64,000 bases of DNA from Pogona vitticeps (GCF_051106095.1 NC_135792.1:14193501-14257500), one strand, 5' to 3'. Positions 24,441-36,924 are shown, counted from the first letter of the stretch. Numbers and translations are program-made. The notes: a model not told the origin generated them from the letters alone.

Positions 24441-27400
24441 TGTTCAGTCGTTTAGTCGTGTCCGACTCTTCGTGACCCCATGGACCAGAGCACGCCAGGC
24501 CCTCCTATCTTCCACCGCCTCCCGGAGTTGTGTCAAATTCATGTTGGTTGCTTCGATGACACTGTCCAACCATCTCATCCTCGGTCGTCCCCTTCTCCTC
24601 TTGCCTTCACACTTTCCCAATATCAAAGTCTTTTCCAAGGAGTCTTCTCTTCTCATGAGATAGCCAAAGTACTGGAGCCTCAGCTTCAGGATCTGTCCTT
24701 CCAATGAGCACTCGGGGTTGATTTCCTTTAGAATTGATAGGTTTGTTCTCTTTGCAGTCCAGGGAACTCTCAAGAGTCTCCTCCAGCACCACAATTCAAA
24801 GGCATCAATTTTTCGGCGGTCAGCTTTCTTTGTGGTCCAGCTCTCACTTTCATACAACACTACAGGAAAAAACATAGCTTTGACTATTCGGACTTTTGTT
24901 GGCAAGGTGATGTCTCTGCTTTTTAAGATGCTGTCAACGTTTGTCATTGCTTTCCTCCCAAGAAGCAGGCGTCTTTTAATTTCGGGGCTGCTGTCTCCAT
25001 CTGCAGTGATCATGGAGACCAAGAAAGTAAAATCTGTCACTGCCTCCATATCTTCCCAGGAGGTGATGGGACCAGTGGCCATGATCTTAGTTTTTTTGAT
25101 GTTGAGCTTCAGACCGTTTTTTGCACTCTCGTCTTTCACCCTCATTACAAGGTTCTTTAGTTCCTCCTCATTTTCCGCCATCAGAGTGGTATCATCTGCA
25201 TATCGGAGGTTGTTGATATTTCTTCCTGCAATCTTAATTCCAGTTTGGGATTCCTCCAGTCCGGCCTTCCGCATGATGTATTCTGCATATAAGTTAAATA
25301 AGCAGAGTGACAATATACAGCCTTGTCGTACTCCTTTCCCAATTTTGAACCAATCCGTTGTTCCATATCCAGTTCTAACTGTTGCTTCCTGTCCCACATA
25401 TAGGTTTCTCAGGAGATGGATAAGGTGGTCAGGCATGCCCATTTCTTTTAGGACTGTGATGAGATGGGTTTTTGAGTTAAAATCTTTTAAGGCATATGGG
25501 TTTTGTAATTAAGAAATGAGCCAGAGAGGTTCCATCTTGTTTCTTTGTATAAAGTATCTGTGCTATGCTGACAAGTTGTTTTCTAGGCGAGCAGAGAGAA
25601 TGTTATTCTGAAAGCCTGAGAAAGGACTCTGTGTGATTAGATAGATGGGAATTGTTGTGACTCTTTGATAAACCACAGAAAACCCAAATAACATCTGGTG
25701 CGTATGGGAAGGAAGTCATGTGATGTAACAGGACTGTTTGCCTAGTAACGAACTCTGATTGGATGACATCGTGGGAAGGTGCGATGAGCCCTTGCCAGTT
25801 ACTCTTGAAAAAGGAACTTTTTCTCTATGGACTTTGTCTTTCCAAGACCGACCTTTCAGTGATTCGTGACCTACTCTTCAGCCATTTGGGACTCACCCTA
25901 ATGTCTTTCGAGACAGGCTGGTGGCCTACCTACATGGACTGGTTCCTATGCTTTGCTGGATTACTTTTGGACTTATGGGATTTTTCCTAAGGACTGTGCA
26001 TGGACTATTTTCTATGGACTGTTCTATGGAATATTCTTTATGGACTTCTTTTCTTGGAATACTCCATATGGACTATGCTCTTGTAATGTTGTAAGGACTA
26101 TGGTATATTTACTGGATTTTTCTTTACTAAGGACTATGGGACATATAAGGGATTTTTACTTTTGTTTAGGGGTTTTTATTCTATAGTATCACTGAGGACT
26201 ATAGCCTTTTTATAACCAACTTGGATTATTTTGTTTTTACTAATGATTTCCTAGACTGGAACTGTTTTTATTTATTTTAATGGTTTTTTTTTGTGTTTTT
26301 ATAAGGTTTTTGAACTCTTTTATATTTTTCATGTTTTCTTTGCCTCACTACATCTGTGTAACTAAACAGCACAATGCTAGTTTATTTGTTTTGGTTTGAT
26401 TTGGCTTTGATACTTAGTAACATGCTTTTTCTTTAATAAAATAAAAATTATAAAACTCATTTGTTTTCCTGAACAGTACACTTGTCATAGGGTCATCTGA
26501 GAGTGCTGCCTCGGCCTAGCTTACTTAGAGTCCTGTCAGTGGTGCAAGTTAAGTCTAAGGACTACAAAGCCCACTTGACCTTTTCACAATAATATCTGAG
26601 AGTACCAGGGTGTTCTTATGTGGGCAGACCTGTGAGAAGGAGTGTTGTAGCATGGCTAGCTGAATTGGACTCTTTCAGCCCATTTTAGCATGTGCAAACT
26701 CCTGATTGCTCTCTGTCCAAGCTTACACGTGTGTTTTCGAACCCGTGTTTGCGACAAGGACTTGCCATAGTTTGCTGTGGTCCACACAGTCAAAGGCTTT
26801 TGCATAGTCAATGAAGCAGAAGTAGATGTTTTTCTGGAACTCTCTGGCTTTCTCCATAATCCAGTGCATGTTGGCAATTTGGTCTCGAGTTCCTCTGCCC
26901 CTTCGGAATCCCGCTTGTACTTCTGGGAGTTCTCGGTCCACATACTGCTGAAGCCTACCTTGTATGATTTTGAGCATAACCTTGCTGGCGTGTGAGATGA
27001 GTGCAATTGTCCGGTAGCTGGAGCATTCTTTGGCACTGCCCTTCTTTGGTATTGGGATGTAGACTGATCTTTTCCAGTCCTCTGGCCACTGTTGAGTTTT
27101 CCAAACTTGTTGGCATATTGAATGTAGCACCTTAACAGCATCATCCTTTAAGATTTTAAATAGTTCAACTGGAATGCCATCACCTCCACTGGCCTTGTTG
27201 TTAGCCAGGCTTTCTAAGGCCCACTTGACCTCACTCTCCAGGATGTCTGGCTCTAGGTCAGCAACTATATTGTCTGGGTTGTCCGGGATATCCAAAACTT
27301 TCTGATATAATTCCTCTGTGTATTCTTGCCACCTCTTCTTGATGTCTTCTGCTTCTGTGAGGTCCCTTCCATTTTTGTCTTTTATCATGTCCATCTTTGC

Positions 27401-28544
27401 ACAAAATTTTCCTCTAATATCTCCAGTTTTCCTGAACAGATCTCTGGTTTTTCCTTTTCTGTTATTTTCCTCTGTTTCTTTGCATTGTTCATTTAAGAAG
27501 GCCCTCTTGTCTCTCCTTGCTATTCTTTGGAAGTCTGCATTCAATTTTCTGTAACTTTCCCTATCTCCCCTGCATTTTGTTTCCCTTCTCTTTTCTGCTA
27601 TTTGTAAGGCCTCGTTGGACAGCCACTTTGCTTTCTTGCATTTCCTTTTCTTTGGGATGGTTTTTGTTGCTGCCTCCTGTACAATGTTACGAGCCTCTAT
27701 CCAAAGTTCTTCAGGCACTCTGTCCACCAAATCTAGTTCCTTAAATCTGTTCTTCACTTCTACTGTGTATTCATAAGGGATTTGGTTTAGATTATACCTG
27801 AGTGGCCCAGTGGTTTTTCCTACTCTCCAGTTTAAGCTTGAATTTTGCTATGAGAAGCTGATGATCAGAGCCACAATCAGCTCCAGGTCTTGTTTTTGCT
27901 GACTGTATAGAGCTTCTCCATCTTTGGCTGCAGAGAATATAGTCAATCTGATTTCGATGTTGCCCATCTGGTGATTTCCATGTGTAGAGTCACCTCTTGT
28001 GTTGTTGGAAAAGGGTGTTTGTGATGACCAGCTTGTTCTCTTGACAAAACTCTATTAGCCTTTGCCCTGCTTCGTTTTGAACTCCAAGGCCAAACTTCCC
28101 TGTTGTTCCTTTTATCTCTTGACTCCCTACCTTAGCATTCCAGTCCCCCAGAATGAGAAGAACATCCTTCTTCGGTGTCAGTTCTAGAAGGTGTTGTAAA
28201 TCTTCATAAAATTGTTCAATTTCAGTCTCCTCAGCAATGGAGGTTGGTGCATAAACTTGGATTATTGTGATGTTGAAAGGTCTGCCTTGGATACGTATTG
28301 ACATCATTCTATCATTTTTGAGATTATATCCCATTACGGCTTTTCCCACTCTTTTGTTGACTATGAGGGCTACTCCATTCCTTCTACGGGATTCTTGCCC
28401 ACAATAGTAGACATGATAATCATCTGAGTTGAAATCACCCATTCCCATCCATTTTAGTTCACTGATGCCCAGAATGTCCATGTTTATTCTTGCCATCTCC
28501 TGTTTGACCACCTCCAGCTTCCCAAGGTTCATAGATCTTACATT
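24441..28544 (-). mobile_element. BovB (RTE) LINE, copy 2, split by a solo LTR, 13-bp target duplication
   Basis: CCTGGTATTTGGT occurs at 24428-24440 and again at 28545-28557, fixing the insert ends. Without the nested LTR the BovB sequence is about 2.8 kb and is 5'-truncated just before the endonuclease. Long open frames remain: 28530-27990 (endonuclease, LGISELKWMGMGDFNSDD, ILGDWNAKVG), 27757-26765 (linker and RT start, KASGGDGIPVELFK, CFIDYAKAFDCVDHSKLWQV) and 25442-24444 (RT palm YADDTTLMAE, thumb and C-terminus RAWRALVHGVTKSRT). The catalytic YADD is intact. It is less decayed than copy 1, so probably younger, but still broken. Confidence 0.93.
25455..26756. mobile_element. Solo LTR, about 1.3 kb, inside BovB copy 2
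   Basis: The insert begins TGTGATGAG and ends TTTGCGACA. It is flanked by a perfect 5-bp duplication, AGGAC (25450-25454 and 26757-26761), at the exact point where the BovB reading resumes. TG...CA ends, a 5-bp duplication and an AATAAA at about 26436 indicate a solo LTR, + orientation suggested by the AATAAA. A region at about 25930-26200 is built of degenerate TATGGACT-type units. Family unassigned; a fossil left by recombination between two LTRs and younger than the BovB copy it interrupts. Confidence 0.78.
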
Positions 28545-28557
28545 CCTGGTATTTGGT

Positions 28558-29666
28558 AGCATTCCATTAAGAAAGATGGGGGCAACGGCATGGTCAAGCT
28601 TAGCTTGGGTGCCAGAGGCCACTCCTCCTCCTCAGTGACACTGTCATTCCTGGGGTGACCTCAGCTGGCAGCTGACATGGTGGCTGATGATATCAAAATG
28701 ACACACAAGGTGACTGATGTGCTGGGTCCTGTCCAGAGCCATGGGTACTGCTGTTGTAACCAATAAGGTTGTGAACTTAATTTTTCCAATATGTTGTCGG
28801 TCTGTTTATTCCCTTCTTTGCTAGAGTGGGGTGGGGCACTTATTGTTAGGAGTTTAAGTATTTTTTATTTTTCTTCCACATCAGAATTTGTGGCCCTGCA
28901 AAATTCTGAAGTTTTAGATTTTCTTTCTTAGAGAAAAGATTTATTTCTTAAAGAAAATGTTTTCCAGTGTTTTCAGCACATGCACAAAGAAAGATCTAGC
29001 AAATGGTGAAGATAATGCTACTGGGCAAAAGAAGTCTAATCATATTAAGGTTTTAATTCATTTTTAATTTTTCCTATATTTCATACACCTCCGTAATTTT
29101 AAATTGTGAGGTGCTCTGATACTAATTAATAAATACAGAACACACTGGATTTTATTACACTATTGATTATTCTTGTCTTTTAAGCATGTTAAATGTTAGT
29201 TTAAAATACCTTAAGTTTCAGATAATGTAGAGATACTTGAATAGCTGATACATAAAGAAATATTGATTATAAATTGTAAGTCAATGGCTTTTTTTCTTTC
29301 CATACAAAGAAAAAAAATCAGTTAAGAAGGAGCAGAAGGAAATTTTGTTGCGGAGGAAATTATTCCTTTTATTGATAGTAGTGCTAGGAGTCTCTCAGTG
29401 TTGCTCCTACTTGTACTTCACAGTTGGTTCTCCAGTACTGGCATTCATAACTGATCACAGCTGATCAGACAGTAAAGTAGAGAGGTGTAAGCTGAGGGGT
29501 GAAAGATCCTAACATCAGAGGCAAAGAAGACAGGAATAAATGTAGCTTAACAAGTTAGCTTTCTCTGCAGTATCAGTGCTGAGGTCAAATATCCCATTTG
29601 CCATAGACACAAATAAACTGTAAATATTATAGTGTCCTATAGAAATGATTTTCAAATCTTCTTCAG
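28558..29666. other. WDR88 intron 6, right-hand part, no element recognised
   Basis: Ordinary AT-rich intronic DNA between the BovB target duplication and exon 7. The stretch 28560-28780 is slightly GC-richer but shows no ORF or repeat I know. Confidence 0.5.
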
Positions 29667-29851
29667 GGCACATAGAAATGCAATTTCAGATTGCTGTTTC
29701 TCCGTGGATGGTCATTACTTGTGCACAGCAGGTTGGGATGAAGACATAAAGGTATGGGATATCAGAACAGGGGAATTTCGTTCTCATGGACCCATTACTT
29801 TGGAGCAAGGTCATATAGGTATTGTTGGATGCTGCGATATTAGTAAAGACG
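29667..29851 (+). CDS. WDR88: WDR88 exon 7
   Basis: A 185-bp exon (phase 2 in, phase 1 out) between CTTCTTCAG and GTAAGT. It encodes AHRNAISDCCFSVDGHYLCT, AGWDEDIKVWDIRTGEF and RSHGPITLEQGHIGIV, then GCCDISKD. It covers blade 5 (closing VWD) and the start of blade 6 (GH). It is close to the human segment AHSNAISNCCFTFSGHFLCT and NVHTGEFRNRG. An open frame continues past the donor into the intron, but the phase-correct join to exon 8 shows where it ends. Confidence 0.95.
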
Positions 29852-31045
29852 GTAAGTTGTGCAGAACAGCATTTTACAGCATCTTCTACACAAAGGTATA
29901 CAGTGTTTATTTCAGATGACTCACACAGTCATGGTTGAACCACTATTTCAGTTCTCATTTTGAAAAATGAAATGGTTCTCCATTTTGATTAAATAATTGC
30001 TTATCTAACTGAGATGAACTAAACTTGATGGCAAAAGTTGATGAGGACATGGGTGTTTAGCCCATTTTTCATTCACTGCAGGGATAGGCTAATTCACTCC
30101 TAAAGGTGGCAACCAGATTACTTTTTTGTTGGAGTGAACCAGTCCGCTCCCAGAGCTGTCCTGTCCACACCTTTCTGCCTCTGTCAGGAGCTTCTGGGTA
30201 GGATCACTCTGGTATGGATCTCAGACAAAAAAAAAGACATGAAAATGTTGTGGCACCATAAAGACTAAGTGCTATATCTCAAGTTCATTTCCTCAGACAT
30301 TGGGACAATGAGGAAGTATGTGAGAAGAGAAATAAAATGCCACATTATATAACATGCTGAATTATTGCTGCTATTCTGTTTTATTTAATGTGACATTTAT
30401 ACATGAGAAAAAGGACTGTTCTGTTGTTGGATATGTGTTTTGCCATCCAGAGGACACTTGTTAAGATCATACACTGCTGGATAGATAAGTGATCCTTTCA
30501 CCAAAATCTAAACTGGCTATTCTTACCTCCTATCAGACATTTGGGGTTTGAGCTTGGAAAACCTGAGTTAGTGACAATATCATATTGTATTTAAACTGTT
30601 ATACTGTGGCTTGATTATGCTCCTGAGAAAAAATGTAAAAGTGAATAAGTATCTATGGCGGGATGCAGTGACTCTTATACTAGTGTACTGTGTCTTGTGA
30701 GGCTGTAAGTTGACAAATAGGCACATAAATTAGATTCATGTTTGCTTTAAGTGGAAGAACTTTAATCACAATCAAATATTCCTATATGCAAACTATATGA
30801 TATCTGAAGTTTGAAATATAGATTTATTCTGATTGTGCAGCTACACTCTGGCCGAAATCCTAAATTTTTTCAAAATTGCCCAGTTATGCAAAAGTTGTAA
30901 CTTTTTGCAGCAAACTGCTGAAAGGTTAAGAAATCTACATAGACATTATCTGTTGCTCACCAATTCTTGATGCAGTATTTCCGTTCTGTAGATTTAATTA
31001 TCAAGCATAAGGCAATCACATATGACATTACAATTTATATTTCAG

Positions 31046-31128
31046 CTTCCCTTGTGGTGTCTGGAGGTTATGATAAAAGTATTGTTATCTGGGATTTAGA
31101 AGAAACATATAAAAAGCTAAGTTTAAAG
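31046..31128 (+). CDS. WDR88: WDR88 exon 8
   Basis: An 83-bp exon (phase 1 in, phase 0 out) between ATATTTCAG and GTATGA. It encodes ASLVVSGGYDKSIVIWDLEE and TYKKLSLK, the end of blade 6 with closing IWD. The human counterpart is FLISGGFDRTVAIWDVAEGY, then RKLSLK. The final K joins directly to the GH of exon 9. Confidence 0.93.
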
Positions 31129-31329
31129 GTATGATATAAGCTTTCCTTTCGTAATGAGGCTGTTGTAGAAGTTAGGTTTTGCTGTTGTAGAAGTTAACTG
31201 TGACACTCCAACTATAAAGGACCAGATTACAAATTAGTGGAACAAGATTTTATTTTTTAATGCTTTGTCCACAAAATAGTTTCAATGAACAGATAAGGAT
31301 TTTCCTTTGTCTTCACTTGCTTGTTTGTT

Positions 31330-31530
31330 ACTTTCATATCCTACCTTTTCCCCATTGTCTCCAACGTGGCACACACAGGTCTCTTCCTCACTTGTATGCT
31401 CACAACAGTCCTATGAGGTAGGTTAGACCAAGAAGCAGTGACTGGCCCATGATTACTTAAAGAGCTTCATAGATTTATTTATTATTTATTAGATAGGTGG
31501 AAATTTGAATGTGAATCTCCTAGGTTATGT
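31330..31530 (-). mobile_element. MIR/CORE-SINE-like ancient repeat
   Basis: The plus strand reads CTCACAACAGTCCTATGAGG followed by TAGGTTAGAC, then GTGACTGGCCCATGATTACT. This resembles the conserved core of MIR-type SINEs found across amniotes. It is strongly degraded, with approximate boundaries. Confidence 0.55.
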
Positions 31531-31838
31531 TGCTATTATAAAGAACATGTTATATGCCCCCTAAATATATCATTTTTAAAAATGTGGACTTATAGTACTG
31601 TATTGATTTAAATGCTGACGAGTGCCTTCCTCTTATTTTTCATGATTTTTAAATAGCCCAACATTCACAGCTTCCATGATGGTGTATATCACAAATCATG
31701 TTGTGGACATTTCAACCTGGCACTATTCTCAGCACCCAAGCCCTATCCATCTATTTGCCAGAAGTTGCTAGGCAACTTAATTCACAGGGTAGTTGATAAT
31801 AATTCATTGCAGTTATTTAGGTTGCAATCTTATGTCTA

Positions 31839-32550
31839 CAGTGGGGTCTCGACTTAAGAACTTAATCCGTATTGGAAGGTGGTTCTCAAGTCGAAAAGTT
31901 CTTAAGTCGAATCTGCATTTCCCATAGGAATGCATTGAAAACCATTTAATCCGTATCTGCTCTTTTCTGTCCATGGAAACTAATGGGAAGCTGCTATTCT
32001 GCCTTCTGCCACTAGAGGGGGATATTTTCTTTCTTTTTTCCCCTTAGGTTCAGGGAAGACTAAAGGCAGCACTTTAGAACTCTTTTTTTTTTTAAACGAA
32101 GCCAATTTTAAATAATGTTTTAAAGCATGTTGTGCTGATTTTTTCAGCACAAAGGCACTCAGGCAGGCTTTTTAGGTGCTGAGCAAGCCTCTAGAAGCCT
32201 GCTCAGAGCCAGCCGATCAACTGTTAGGCGGGGAGAGGAGCGGGGAAAACCACAAAATGGCTGCCAGGCTCTTTCTGGGTGTCGGCTTTTAGCTCTTTCC
32301 TGCTCTTTTTCCTGTGGTTTGGGGGCTACCAAGGCCTGGTAAGTGACTTTATTTAACAGTACAGTATTTATTTTTAAGTTTCTGACCCTTTTCCCCCCTC
32401 CAGAAGCCTCTAAGGGGAGGGAAGGGGGACTTTTTTCCCTGTTCGTAACTCGAGGGAAGTTCGCATGTCGAGTCCTTACTTTCCCTATAGGGCAGGTTCG
32501 TAACTTGAATTGTTCGCAAGTCGGGTCGTTCGTAAGTCGAGACCCCACTG
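31839..32550. mobile_element. Tc1/mariner (Tigger-like) non-autonomous element, 712 bp
   Basis: Ends CAGTGGGGTCTCGACTTA and AAGTCGAGACCCCACTG are perfect inverted copies over the first 14 bp and are flanked by TA (31837-31838 and 32551-32552). Sub-terminal GTTCGTAACT/CGTAAGTCG motifs repeat. An open minus-strand frame (32617-32159) shows no transposase signature. It lies in WDR88 intron 8. Confidence 0.87.
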
Positions 32551-32610
32551 TACCTATCTTGGAATAAGCATCATTAACATCTGGTGGGATTTGCTTCTGA
32601 ATAAGCATAC

Positions 32611-33040
32611 ATATCATAGAATCATTAACGGCCTATAAGGCCATTGGGTTCAATCCCCTGCTCAATGCAGGAATACAAATCAAAGGATATCTGCCAAGTG
32701 GTTATCTAAATGTCTCTTGAATGTCTTCAGCATTAGAGTACTCACCACTTCTTGAGGTAATTGGTTCCATTGCCATACTGCTCTAAGATTAGGAAGTTTT
32801 TCCTGATATTCAACTGAAATCTGGCTTCCTATAACTTAAGCCTACAGTATTGTTTTGTGTCCTGCCGTCTCCGTCTCAGATGACTGAGAACATATCCTGA
32901 CTCTCCTCTGTATGACAACTTTTCAAATACTTGAAAAGTGCTATCATATCTCCCGTCAATCTTCTTTTCTCAAGGGTAAACATGCTGAGTTCTTTCAGTC
33001 TTTCTTCATAGGGTTTATGATTGTCCTGCAAGCAGCCATC
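32611..33040 (-). mobile_element. CR1 LINE 3' end
   Basis: In plus sense it starts ATCATAGAATCATTAACGGC, then CCCCTGCTCAATGCAGGAA and AGGAAGTTTTTCCTGATATT, and ends near GGGTTTATGATTGTCCTG. This is the standard CR1 3' terminal region in reverse, about 430 bp and 5'-truncated, as most CR1 copies are. Confidence 0.88.
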
Positions 33041-33719
33041 CCCTAAAGGGCAAAAGTGGGGCAAGATAGTGATTATGTTTAAGATTAGTTTTGTTTGGAC
33101 TACACAAGCACTGGTGGGCAGTTGCAGTAAAATTGCCACATGCAATTAGCAAGGCCTCTGCATATGCTGTCCTTTTATGAAAGACAGAATAATCTAAACA
33201 TCTGTATTAAAAGTGCTACAAGAAAAAGGCTTGTTCTCATCAAGTGGTACAGAACTGTAGTTTTTCTATAATAGTTATGGAAATAATTGTGGAGAGCTGT
33301 AGAGACTATGTAAAGTATTGGACTAGCTTTGGAAAGAAGCCAATATATTTATGTTGGAATATAGCAGAAACTCTAGAAGATGTAATATAGTTATTTTGTT
33401 CTTTAACACACACACACACCCCTTTCCTCTGTTCAAAAAGGCAAACACAATTAAGTTAGTCACTAAAATGCCTCTGTAAACAATTGTTTCCTGAGGACTT
33501 GGACACAGAGATAGGCATTCACACCTTGAAAAGGCTTCCACTTGTGTTGAAATAAAATAAATATGATGTAAAAGTCCAATTATAAGAATGTTTACTCAGG
33601 AAGATGTCCTAATGAATTCAGTGGGACATCTTTAAAAAGTGGATTTAGGATTCCAATCTAAAATATATTAAAGTGGTCCCTTTTTTTTGTCTTAATCTTA
33701 AGAAATTTTTTCTCTTCAG

Positions 33720-33788
33720 GGTCATAAAGATTGGGTGACAGACGTTGCAATCAGTAATGACAAGAAGTGGCTTGTTTCCTCCTCAAAG
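33720..33788 (+). CDS. WDR88: WDR88 exon 9
   Basis: A 69-bp exon (phase 0 at both ends) between CTCTTCAG and GTATCA. It encodes GHKDWVTDVAISNDKKWLVS then SSK, the outer half of blade 7. It is very close to human GHNDWVMDVAISNNKKWILS. Exon 10 completes the blade. Confidence 0.94.
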
Positions 33789-36677
33789 GTATCAATAAAT
33801 TTATAGAAATAAAGAAGCTTTATAGGAAAATATTCTTAAAGATGACACAAAAACTATTAGTAGACTTGGCCAAAAGAAAATTTCCAATATTCATTTTAGG
33901 CTATTAAGCCAAACGAAAAGACCCATCTTTTGTATAACAGATTGTAATGTGTTTCAGTTACAATGTTACTATAAATGCTTTATTTATTTTAGGTAATAAT
34001 GTTCTTGGAAAAAAATAACTGACATAATTGATCTTATGTGTGTAATTAATGATGTTTCTTATTATTTTAAAAACATGGTTGAGGACCATTTATAGGGATT
34101 TGCAATCATTTTTGTATTTTCAGGTGAGGTTGGGTTTTTTTGTAACAATGAACATTATACTACAACTGCAAAGTAATGTGTTAGTAACAGATTTCAAATT
34201 TTATACTTGTAAAACAATGTCTGAAATCCTGTTGCATAGTTACACAATTTTTTGGAAGCAAATCTCTATAGACATTCTCTGTTTCATACTGAATTTTATG
34301 ATTTGGTGTATAACACACAAGTCCATTAGTGTAACTGCACAATAGGATTTCAGCCAGTAAGTAACAATTTCCAACCCCCGCCTGCAAAAAATGGAAAATA
34401 AAAAAGATGACACCTAAGATGTTCAAGTAGAGAATGAACATTCAGAATTTTTCCAAGTAAACTTTGGAGTTCTCCAGAACTTTCTATACAGAAAAATAGT
34501 AAACAATGGAGAAATAGGGGGAAGGGAAGGGCTAATGTTTAACTTGTGAAATAAATATCCTCTTAAGATGGAAAATAGAAGGAGACTGAGGATATGACTA
34601 AACTGGATTTGATTCACAGCCTGAATTAGATTTTAAATTGCAGTCAGTGCTCATTCAGGGGCTGTGGATTGACCTGGCAGTTTATTTTCATACTGGAATG
34701 TGATGCAATTAACATTCCAGCTCACAGACCCACTTCTTTCCTGCCTTCCTCTAGTCCCACCCCTGCTGACCTCTTTTATGAGGCATAAATATGGGAAATA
34801 ACAATAACGATGACCCAACGATAAGGTGATCTAGTGCTAATTTCATAAATGTAAGAATTTTTTAAAATTTTAAATAAAAAATACAGAGGTCAATTGGGAA
34901 GAGAAAAGAATATGGAGGATGTGTTCCCTCGGTCCCGAACATCACGTCCCAACTGCTTATCTCACCGAAACATCCGCTACAAACATGTCCCCCATCTTAA
35001 AAAGAACATGCCACAACTGACCACACAGGAAAAAGTCCATTTGGATTGTTAAAGCTTGAAAAACTAGGACACCCCCATGGCAAAGAAGAAAAGCTGCTTT
35101 GAAAGCAACAATGACTTGACTAATTCAAATCAGCCTTTGTGCCATGTGGTCAGTAAAAAATAGTTTGAATTCATAAATGTTATAAGCAGAGCAAATCTCA
35201 CAGTATTTGACCATGTAGTCACAGGCTACATTAAATACTTGCTGAAATCCTGTTTCATATGTTATGCACAGCAATTTTTCAGAAATAAAACATTTTGAAT
35301 TTCTCCCTGAGGCCCCTATGAACTCCTTTCATTGCTTCAAAGCCATTGAGGTCTGTGGGATGGGTGGAGGGACTTTAATTGCTGAAACCCACTGCTGCCA
35401 GTTAAATCATTCCCATAGTGGCAATTTCCACTAACTAATGACTTCCCTTTTCCGTGCCTCCTCAATGGCTTCCCAACAATGAGATGGATTCTACAGGAGT
35501 CTCAAGACCTTCAAGGAAGAAATCAGCAATGCTTTATTTCTGAAAAATTGAGCAGCTGATGTGTCATCAGCCTTACTCAGCATAATTTATGGCAACAAGA
35601 TTTCAGCCACTGAAACAGTTTCAAGTTACACTTTGAATTTGCCTAAGTGTTACTTAAAAGAAGAAACATTACAATAAAAAACCTAAGTTTTTAATATATA
35701 AAATTGAGCTGTTATTCTGAGTTTAAGCACAGAATACTTACATCTGACATGAGATGTGTGGTTTTGTATACTCTTTCAAATATGCATTTCATTGTGTAAT
35801 TGTCCTGATGTATGCATCTCAGAAATCAGGTGTACAAGGTATTTCACCATTTTAAAATGCTAAACTAAACAAATGGGTGTTATAATAATGAAGAACACTG
35901 TTGTCTCAGGCTAATTGAAAATATATCCAGGAACTGATTGCCTGATGTCTCTATTCTGTGTTCCTCTTGAGTATGGAAGATCTTAAATGATCCCCAGGAG
36001 GGTGGAGGAGCTCCCTAGCATTTGATCCTGGCAAGTGCTGCTGCGGTTAGGCTACCCATAACATTTTATGACAAAGAAGCAGTGGCCGACTTCCATTTCT
36101 GAAAACAGAAATGCCTGACTCTGACTTGTCTCCTGCATTCAGTGAAACACACCCATTACTGAATAAGTGAGAGCTGATCCAGTAAATGGGAAAGTCTCTT
36201 TCCTTTCTCTTAGACTGTCTGTGCCCCTAAATTTGCTTAAATCGGGACATGCTGTCCTCACTGAAATGTTCAAAAAGGGGTTCTTCTCTCCCTTTGGACA
36301 GGCAAATTAGTAACACGACGAGTTCTCTTTGGATAGCAAAATATAAGTTTTTGGTGGCTGCTTTTAAATAGCTGGTGGGGTCCAAGGGCAGCAGGGAAAG
36401 AAAGAGAAACTTAAGCCTTTGGTCTCACACAGCATTTAGGAGCAGTAGAAACTTTTTGAGAACTGTCAGAGATGATCTTGAGCAATAAATTGTATTTTAG
36501 ATTAATCATTGTAGTCTGGTTGTGAGTAACATTAGCCTGTGGAATAGATTTGACTAATTAAGTACAGAGCAGGAGAGGGAAGGAATGTACAGTAATTCAG
36601 GTGAACTTTATAGCATTTCAACTTCTATAAAGTTGTATAGTGTGAGCACTCTCTTAAATATGATCTTTATGTTTTAG
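33789..36677. other. WDR88: WDR88 intron 9
   Basis: About 2.9 kb of AT-rich DNA. Apart from a roughly 35-bp stretch near 35186-35222 that recurs near 15329-15366, I see no element I can name. Confidence 0.5.
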
Positions 36678-36770
36678 GATTGTACTTTGAGGATATGGGA
36701 CATTGGAAATGCTAACAATATTCCGGTGGTAATACAAGCTGTAAAAACAAGAGGCTCTAAGTTAGCTAAG
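36678..36770 (+). CDS. WDR88: WDR88 exon 10, non-canonical 3' boundary
   Basis: The acceptor GTTTTAG is followed by DCTLRIWDIGNANNIPVVIQ and AVKTRGSKLAK, closing blade 7 (IWD). The human protein continues IPLVIKYKKAVGLKLKQ then CERC. Exon 11 begins at the Cys in phase 0, so the most natural end is after AAG at 36770. There the donor would be GC (AAG|GCCAGT) instead of GT. The nearest GT in phase is at 36786 (TTT|GTCTTC), a weak site that would add five residues. The 93-bp version keeps the length close to human. Confidence 0.8.
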
Positions 36771-36924
36771 GCCAGTATACTATTTGTCTTCCGGAACAGA
36801 CAGATCTTGTTAACTGCTTTCCAAAACATTGTGTGTGGGGGGATTATGTGAGCTTTACTGGAGAATATGCTAACTTAAGTATCTGCTTGGAGCCCAATCA
36901 ACCCTAGAAGTCATACTGTGTGAG

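Noticed and set aside
29632-29919. Open frame continuing 22 codons past WDR88 exon 7
   Set aside because: The GTAAGT donor at 29852 and the in-phase join to exon 8 show that the extension is intronic.
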